Assembly (NCBI GenBank): GCA_964476135.1
Contig: CAYYYG010000040.1
Coordinates: 1-9,267, forward strand
DNA length: 9,267 nt
Origin: CAYYYG01 sp964476135
Lineage (GTDB): Bacteria; Patescibacteriota; Microgenomatia; UBA1406; GWC2-37-13
Reading direction: 5' to 3'
Made by a program: the position numbers and the translations under genes. The first letter of the stretch is position 1, and every line of letters begins with the position of its first letter. The notes below the pieces were generated by a model. That model ran no database searches, had not been told where the DNA came from, and saw only the letters and a list, made by a program, of their open reading frames with translations. Below are positions 6,441-9,267 of this stretch, piece after piece.

Positions 6441-7454
6441 ATGTTCAGGTCTTTAATCTTCATTAAATTTTTTGTACTGTCGTTCGCATTAGTCGTTATA
6501 GTTTTTAATCTGAAAGCTCAGTCAAGTTGCCCTCTTAAACGCCAGGGTGATGCAGATTGCGCTTATGATGGGTCTGGCAAGCAGAATGTCGCGCTTTCGG
6601 ATTTCGAAATATGGCGAAAGGAATATTATACGAATTGCTCCGCTGCAGACCAATTAGCTTGTCAGACGGATGAAGACGGTGACGGCAGCGCTATGGATTC
6701 CAACTTTAATTTCGTTGGTTCGGGAAACGGCAATGAACTTGCGAACGGAGTTATCGATTTGATTGATTTTAATATCTGGCGTAAAGGTTATTTTTCAAGT
6801 TGTCAGTATCCGGCTCAAGTTTTGGACTTAAATAATTGGTATATCGGATTGCCGTTTGGCGGACCACAAAATGTATATCAGCCTGAGCTTGCAAACTATC
6901 GCATTGATCCCTGGTTTACAGCTAATTCTGATTGTGCCTCCGTACGATTCCGGGCACCAGTAAATGGTGTGACCACCTCAGGATCAAGTTTTGCACGTTC
7001 CGAGCTAAGAGAGACGGTGGGTTCAACACATGCCGCCTGGAATAGCGAATCTGGTACGCATACGATGGAGATCGAGCAGGCAATCACACACCTGCCTGAT
7101 CTTAGAAAGTTTATTGTTGCGGGACAAATCCATAACACTTCAGAATATTTTTTGTACACCAGATTGGAATATCCAAGATTGTTTATTTCTGGAAATGGTA
7201 TTGTTGGGCCAACTCTTGACGCAAATTATACTCTGGGAAAAAAATTTACCATAAAATATGTAGTCGCTGGAGGAAATGTAAATGTATATTACAATAAAGG
7301 CGCCTCGCCAGTGTTCACCTACCCTAAGAAAAGTTCGACTTTATACTTTAAGGCTGGTGCATATGTACAATCCAATTGTTCGTATGAATCAAACTGTAAT
7401 GAAAATAACTATGGAGAAGTTGAAATTTATAAGCTGTCGGTAACCCATCAATAA
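6441..7454 (+). CDS. Secreted dockerin-like / polysaccharide lyase family 7 (alginate lyase-like) protein
   Basis: A 337-residue protein. An N-terminal signal peptide has a hydrophobic stretch at about 5-24 and likely cleavage after KA at 26, so the protein is exported. Residues ~36-121 hold two dockerin-like, EF-hand-type repeats: GDADCAYDGSGK...LSDFEIWRK and DEDGDGS...GVIDLIDFNIWRK. Asp-rich loops are followed by a D-F-x-I-W-R-K helix. Residues ~125-337 match the alginate lyase 2 (PL7) fold. The three family motifs are all present: RSELRE (R186), QIH (Q229-H231) and YFKAGAYVQ (302-310, with the expected catalytic Tyr). RAPVNGVTTSGSS, SGTHTMEIEQAITHLP and YGEVEIYKL are also typical. Predicted role: beta-elimination of alginate-like uronates or a related polyanion outside the cell. 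The substrate is inferred. The dockerin-like part may bind calcium or anchor the enzyme. Confidence 0.88.
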   Translation: MFRSLIFIKFFVLSFALVVIVFNLKAQSSCPLKRQGDADCAYDGSGKQNVALSDFEIWRKEYYTNCSAADQLACQTDEDGDGSAMDSNFNFVGSGNGNELANGVIDLIDFNIWRKGYFSSCQYPAQVLDLNNWYIGLPFGGPQNVYQPELANYRIDPWFTANSDCASVRFRAPVNGVTTSGSSFARSELRETVGSTHAAWNSESGTHTMEIEQAITHLPDLRKFIVAGQIHNTSEYFLYTRLEYPRLFISGNGIVGPTLDANYTLGKKFTIKYVVAGGNVNVYYNKGASPVFTYPKKSSTLYFKAGAYVQSNCSYESNCNENNYGEVEIYKLSVTHQ

Positions 7455-7465
7455 TTTTATTGAAA

Positions 7466-7474
7466 TGCTATAAT
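7466..7474 (+). promoter_or_regulatory. Extended -10 promoter of tRNA-Thr
   Basis: TGCTATAAT, a TGn extension plus perfect TATAAT (7469-7474), starts 11 nt after the lyase stop codon. The predicted start, about 7481, is at the first base pair of a long leader hairpin (7482-7521). No convincing -35 is present 17 bp upstream. Confidence 0.65.
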
Positions 7475-7481
7475 AATACCT

Positions 7482-7557
7482 GAGTTGGTCCTTCGCCAGA
7501 ATATAGGCTCAGGACTAACTCTCCGTACGGCTCGCTCTGCATCGCCTACGGAGAGTT
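7482..7557 (+). promoter_or_regulatory. Two mutually exclusive leader hairpins before tRNA-Thr
   Basis: Hairpin A (7482-7521): GAGTTGGTCCT pairs with AGGACTAACTC with one G-U. An internal loop (TC/TC) follows, then GCC/GGC closes an 8-nt loop. Hairpin B (7517-7557): AACTCTCCGTA is an exact reverse complement of TACGGAGAGTT, with an inner GGC/GCC. Bases 7517-7521 (AACTC) belong to both, so only one can be complete at a time. This matches the logic of attenuators and riboswitch expression platforms. However, no U-run follows hairpin B, and the tRNA begins 3 nt later. Alternatives are RNA processing or two overlapping palindromic repeats. Confidence 0.6.
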
Positions 7558-7559
7558 GA

Positions 7560-7631
7560 GCCTCCTTAGCTCAGTGGTAGAGCATCCGCTTTGTAAGCGG
7601 CAGGTCGTCAGTTCAAATCTGACAGGAGGCT
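7560..7631 (+). tRNA. tRNA-Thr (anticodon UGU)
   Basis: A complete cloverleaf: acceptor GCCTCCT/AGGAGGC, D arm GCTC/GAGC, anticodon loop TTTGTAA (anticodon TGT), T arm GTCAG/CTGAC with loop TTCAAAT. The discriminator base is T, and CCA is not encoded. The outermost anticodon-stem pair is a T/C mismatch. It decodes ACA and probably other ACN codons. Confidence 0.95.
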
Positions 7632-7686
7632 CAGTTTTCTCACCTTATAGTTTTTCCTGCTTCGAAAGCTTCTTTTGGCAATCCTA

Positions 7687-7695
7687 TGATAGAAT
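7687..7695 (+). promoter_or_regulatory. Extended -10 promoter of the 130-residue protein gene
   Basis: TGATAGAAT, a TGn extension plus TAGAAT (7690-7695), has a predicted start near 7702. That leaves a leader of about 30 nt containing a strong ribosome binding site. Unlike ppsA, ruvA and the lyase gene, this gene therefore has a conventional leadered layout. The short inverted repeat ATCG-N7-CGAT just downstream could be an operator, but it is weak. Confidence 0.45.
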
Positions 7696-7732
7696 ATCGT
7701 TCTGTTCGATCGGGTTTGTTTAGGAGGGAACA

Positions 7733-8125
7733 ATGAATGTTTTGAGATTGAGCTCAAATGCGGATTACGAAATCATCGCCTTGTTCGATGATAACACGGA
7801 AGTGAAAATAAGCACATTTTGGAAGTTTTCTACTAGCCTGGAAAATTCCATCAGGCTTATCATTATCAATCGATTTGGCATGAAGGCCGTGCAGTATCAC
7901 GGAAAATTGTCTTACAACTGGTTTGATCCGGCCCAATACCAGATCGTTTTTAATTCCGGTGTAATAACCAAACCGGAAATGGCCGAGTACCTGCGGTTGA
8001 TCGGTCTTTATTTGCATGAAGACCACAGTCGGGGCACAGACATAATGCGCGCTGCAATGCAGATTTGTTTGCCCCTGATTGATGCCTTGGCTAATAACCA
8101 GGTCATGACTAACGGTAGGTATTAA
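7733..8125 (+). CDS. Hypothetical protein, 130 residues
   Basis: I do not recognise this family. The coding call rests on the start context. AGGAGGG at 7722-7728 is the best Shine-Dalgarno sequence in the window and sits 4-5 nt before the ATG. An upstream extended -10 and a 14-bp inverted repeat just after the stop support a single-gene unit. The protein has no signal peptide or membrane segment and looks soluble. It has an N-terminal part with alternating hydrophobic residues (YEIIALFDDNTEVKIS, SIRLIIINRFG), probably beta-rich. A C-terminal helical part follows from about 84 (PEMAEYLRLIGLYLHEDH, then MRAAMQICLPLIDALA). It stands alone between tRNA-Thr and tRNA-Arg, so context gives no function. 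Confidence 0.8.
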   Translation: MNVLRLSSNADYEIIALFDDNTEVKISTFWKFSTSLENSIRLIIINRFGMKAVQYHGKLSYNWFDPAQYQIVFNSGVITKPEMAEYLRLIGLYLHEDHSRGTDIMRAAMQICLPLIDALANNQVMTNGRY

Positions 8126-8130
8126 TTATC

Positions 8131-8166
8131 ACTTAAGTCTGTAATCTAAGGGTTACAGACTTAAGT
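8131..8166. repeat. Perfect 14-bp inverted repeat (possible terminator)
   Basis: ACTTAAGTCTGTAA (8131-8144) and TTACAGACTTAAGT (8153-8166) are exact reverse complements around an 8-nt loop. It begins 5 nt after the stop of the 130-residue protein gene and ends 21 nt before the tRNA-Arg promoter, a natural terminator site. The tract after it, ATCTCATTTA, is only weakly T-rich and the stem is AT-rich, so intrinsic termination is uncertain. Confidence 0.65.
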
Positions 8167-8187
8167 ATCTCATTTAGGCGTGATCTT

Positions 8188-8196
8188 TGTTATAAT
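8188..8196 (+). promoter_or_regulatory. Extended -10 promoter of tRNA-Arg
   Basis: TGTTATAAT, a TGn extension plus perfect TATAAT, has a predicted start near 8203, giving a leader of about 6 nt before tRNA-Arg. No clear -35 is present. The NUDIX gene 13 nt beyond the tRNA CCA end has no obvious promoter of its own and probably depends on this one. Confidence 0.65.
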
Positions 8197-8208
8197 TTAT
8201 GCTGGACT

Positions 8209-8285
8209 GCGGCCGTAGCTCAATTGGATAGAGCAACTCCCTTCTAAGGAGTAGGTTGACCGTTCAATTCGGTCCGGTCGCGCCA
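8209..8285 (+). tRNA. tRNA-Arg (anticodon UCU), CCA encoded
   Basis: A complete cloverleaf: acceptor GCGGCCG/CGGTCGC with one G-U, D arm GCTC/GAGC, anticodon arm ACTCC/GGAGT with loop CTTCTAA (anticodon TCT), T arm GACCG/CGGTC with loop TTCAATT. The discriminator is G, as expected for arginine. The bases after it are CCA (8283-8285). It is the only one of the four tRNAs here with an encoded CCA. An 8-nt T run follows immediately (8287-8294). Confidence 0.95.
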
Positions 8286-8298
8286 ATTTTTTTTGACT

Positions 8299-8754
8299 AT
8301 GGATAAAAAACTATATATATCGCCTGTTGTTTTAGCTGTTATCAGAAATGACGAGGGTAAATATCTGCTTACAAAGCGGGCTATGGCCGATGAGGAAGAT
8401 ATTCCGGAATTTAAGGATAAATGGGAGCTTCCGGGTGGTGGCGTGAATTTCGGAGAGTCGCCAGAAGAAGCAATAAAAAGGGAAATCCGTGAGGAAGTAG
8501 GACTAGATATAACTAATTTACATATGCTTTCCTTTACGTTTACAAAAGTCCGGAGCCCCTGGCATGGTCTTTTTTTAATATTCGTTTGTGATATGGTTGA
8601 TCCGGAAGAACCCGTCACTCTCAACGAAGAATCCAGTGGATATGCATGGATGTCGTATGAAGAAGTATATGCCGTTCCGACTTTGCCCGGCGTAACTGAT
8701 GTATTTGATTATTTGGAAAAGAGAGGAAAAGGTAATGTCGGTGGAAAATTATAA
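8299..8754 (+). CDS. NUDIX hydrolase
   Basis: A 151-residue protein with a textbook Nudix box, G-x5-E-x7-REUxEExGU, at 47-69 (GGVNFGESP ... REIREEVGL). This is the magnesium-binding catalytic helix for cleaving nucleoside diphosphates linked to another group. The N-terminal SPVVLAVIRNDEGKYLLTKR and WELPGGG are typical of the NTP pyrophosphohydrolase/MutT-like branch. The exact substrate cannot be read from sequence. ATG 8299 is preferred over the in-frame TTG at 8293. No Shine-Dalgarno sequence is present, and upstream is only a T8 run and the tRNA-Arg 3' end, so the mRNA is probably released by tRNA 3' processing with a leader of about 13 nt. It overlaps the next gene by 20 bp. Confidence 0.92.
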   Translation: MDKKLYISPVVLAVIRNDEGKYLLTKRAMADEEDIPEFKDKWELPGGGVNFGESPEEAIKREIREEVGLDITNLHMLSFTFTKVRSPWHGLFLIFVCDMVDPEEPVTLNEESSGYAWMSYEEVYAVPTLPGVTDVFDYLEKRGKGNVGGKL

Positions 8755-8953
8755 TCCATTAAAATCTTCTTCTGATGAAGACCCTTTGGAAAAAATAAAG
8801 CGGCTATTTCCCCGTGTGCCCGAGAAAACTGCGACTACACTGCTGAGTCAGATGAGTATTGAAGAAGCCATTAGGTATTTATCTGAACAGCACTGGACGA
8901 ATCTTACTTTGAATGGAGATCTTTTTTCGCATAGCTATTCCGAATGGGAATAA
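8735..8953 (+). CDS. Small protein with a possible CUE/UBA-like region, 72 residues
   Basis: ATG 8735 lies inside the end of the NUDIX gene (20-bp overlap), behind a purine-rich stretch (GAGAGGAAAAGG) that can serve as ribosome binding site. It was chosen over the in-frame ATG at 8699, which would overlap far more. Residues 17-52 (PLEKIKRLFPRVPEKT, then ATTLLSQMSIEEAIRYLSEQ) resemble the CUE/UBA three-helix pattern. They have a helix ending in an L-F-P turn, a central amphipathic helix with a Leu pair, and a final helix of the 'EEAIxxL' type. The overlap points to translational coupling with the NUDIX hydrolase and perhaps a shared role. I cannot assign a function. Confidence 0.7.
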   Translation: MSVENYNPLKSSSDEDPLEKIKRLFPRVPEKTATTLLSQMSIEEAIRYLSEQHWTNLTLNGDLFSHSYSEWE

Positions 8954-8964
8954 GGAAGTCTTGT

Positions 8965-9006
8965 ACTATCTCTAAAATCTCAAATATTTGAAATCTTGGA
9001 GATAGT
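8965..9006. repeat. 42-bp near-perfect palindrome in the convergent spacer
   Basis: The whole block is symmetric about 8985/8986. ACTATCTC (8965-8972) mirrors GAGATAGT (8999-9006), and the centre is the perfect palindrome CAAATATTTG (8981-8990). Only two mismatches and one T-G wobble occur across the 21-bp arms. It starts 11 nt after the stop of the 72-residue gene and could form a long hairpin in that transcript, or a cruciform. There is no U-run. Confidence 0.75.
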
Positions 9007-9053
9007 GTCGACAGACTTCGGCCATAAAAGGCTAAAGCTTCTGTCTGTCGACA
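9006..9053. repeat. Perfect 11-bp inverted repeat built on CTGTCGACAG-type arms
   Basis: TGTCGACAGAC (9006-9016) and GTCTGTCGACA (9043-9053) are exact reverse complements around a 26-nt interior. The interior holds a small GCC/GGC stem with loop ATAAAA. Each arm contains the self-complementary core TGTCGACA, so the site also offers two identical palindromic half-sites 37 bp apart. It abuts the preceding 42-bp palindrome with a 1-nt overlap. It may be a bidirectional transcription boundary, a protein-binding pair or a palindromic repeat element. Confidence 0.7.
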
Positions 9054-9060
9054 GCTACCC

Positions 9061-9087
9061 CTTCCTTGCCAGCTAAAGCTGAGGGAG
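9061..9087. repeat. Imperfect hairpin beside the minus-strand gene end
   Basis: CAGC-TAAA-GCTG (9070-9081) is flanked by CTTCCT (9061-9066) and AGGGAG (9082-9087), which also pair, with a 3-nt bulge (TGC) on one side. It lies about 10 nt beyond the stop of the minus-strand gene. The T-rich tract lies before the hairpin on that strand rather than after it, so it is not a standard intrinsic terminator. Confidence 0.5.
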
Positions 9088-9096
9088 AAAAAATTT

Positions 9097-9267
9097 CTAG
9101 GTCTTTGACCGACCAATCGCAGAGGCAATGGCGCCAATCAGGCCGAGCGGACTCTTGAGGCCATCGAGGCCAAATTCATCATCCTCTTCGTCGACGATAT
9201 GGATGCTGATCTTGACGTTTTCCAGAGGGATGCCGTGTTTGCGCGCAGCATTGACGGCGCTCAAAAA
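9097..9267 (-). CDS. 3' end of an unknown minus-strand gene (partial)
   Basis: The minus strand stays open from the window edge to a TAG at 9097-9099 and gives the last 56 residues of a protein. The visible part contains AARKHGIPLENVKISIHIVD, an acidic patch EEDDEFGLD and a hydrophobic, glycine-rich tail (SPLGLIGAIASAIGRSKT). I do not recognise the family. Codons are strongly G/C-ending (GCC, GTC, CTC, GGC), visibly unlike the AT-rich neighbours, which supports real coding but hints at different origin or strong selection. It converges on the NUDIX/72-residue gene pair. The start is outside the window. Confidence 0.7.
   Translation of the reverse strand, partial: FLSAVNAARKHGIPLENVKISIHIVDEEDDEFGLDGLKSPLGLIGAIASAIGRSKT

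Noticed and set aside
7482..7557. T-box riboswitch before tRNA-Thr
   Set aside because: There is no T-box sequence or specifier loop, and the downstream gene is a tRNA rather than a synthetase or amino-acid gene.
8293..8295. TTG start for the NUDIX gene
   Set aside because: It only adds two residues inside the T run; the ATG two codons later is the natural start.
9061..9096. Intrinsic terminator of the minus-strand gene
   Set aside because: The T-rich tract lies between the stop and the hairpin on that strand, not after the hairpin as required.

Overview
The window reads as a piece of a compact bacterial chromosome of roughly 40% GC by eye. It most likely comes from the Candidate Phyla Radiation (Patescibacteria), and Microgenomates-like lineages fit best. 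This placement is an inference. It rests on an rRNA locus with no 16S gene beside the 23S gene, short intergenic spaces filled with perfect hairpins, several genes with no Shine-Dalgarno sequence, mostly non-encoded tRNA CCA ends, and a secreted protein with 'DFEIWRK'-type dockerin-like repeats, a style I associate with Microgenomates. No taxonomic search was possible.

Layout. Bases 1-~510 (minus strand) are the 5' end of a 23S rRNA gene. It is preceded in its own direction by a spacer with two perfect hairpins, tRNA-Ala(UGC) and a plausible -35/-10 promoter. Divergently, on the plus strand, lies ppsA (PEP synthase), followed 5 bp later by eno (enolase), 6 bp later by ruvA and 1 bp later by ruvB. 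The first pair is gluconeogenic/glycolytic: pyruvate to PEP to 2-phosphoglycerate. The second pair is the Holliday-junction branch-migration motor. ruvA appears to have its own promoter inside the end of eno.

From 6210 to about 8300 the window alternates tRNA genes and accessory genes. tRNA-Leu(UAA) is preceded by a broken duplicate of its own 5' end that carries a hairpin insertion. Next comes a secreted protein with a dockerin-like region and a polysaccharide lyase family 7 (alginate lyase-like) domain. tRNA-Thr(UGU) follows, behind a leader that can form two mutually exclusive hairpins. Then come an unknown 130-residue protein with a strong ribosome binding site, a 14-bp perfect inverted repeat, and tRNA-Arg(UCU) running directly into a NUDIX hydrolase gene. 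That gene overlaps a 72-residue protein with a possible CUE/UBA-like three-helix region. The window ends with a palindrome-rich convergent spacer and the 3' end of an unknown, GC-richer minus-strand gene.

The clearest cross-cutting signal is promoter architecture. Six plus-strand -10 elements are preceded by the TGn extension, usually with no recognisable -35. At three protein genes (ppsA, ruvA, and the lyase) a -10-like hexamer ends only 5 or 6 bases before the ATG, which predicts leaderless mRNAs. No CRISPR array, transposase or phage gene was seen.
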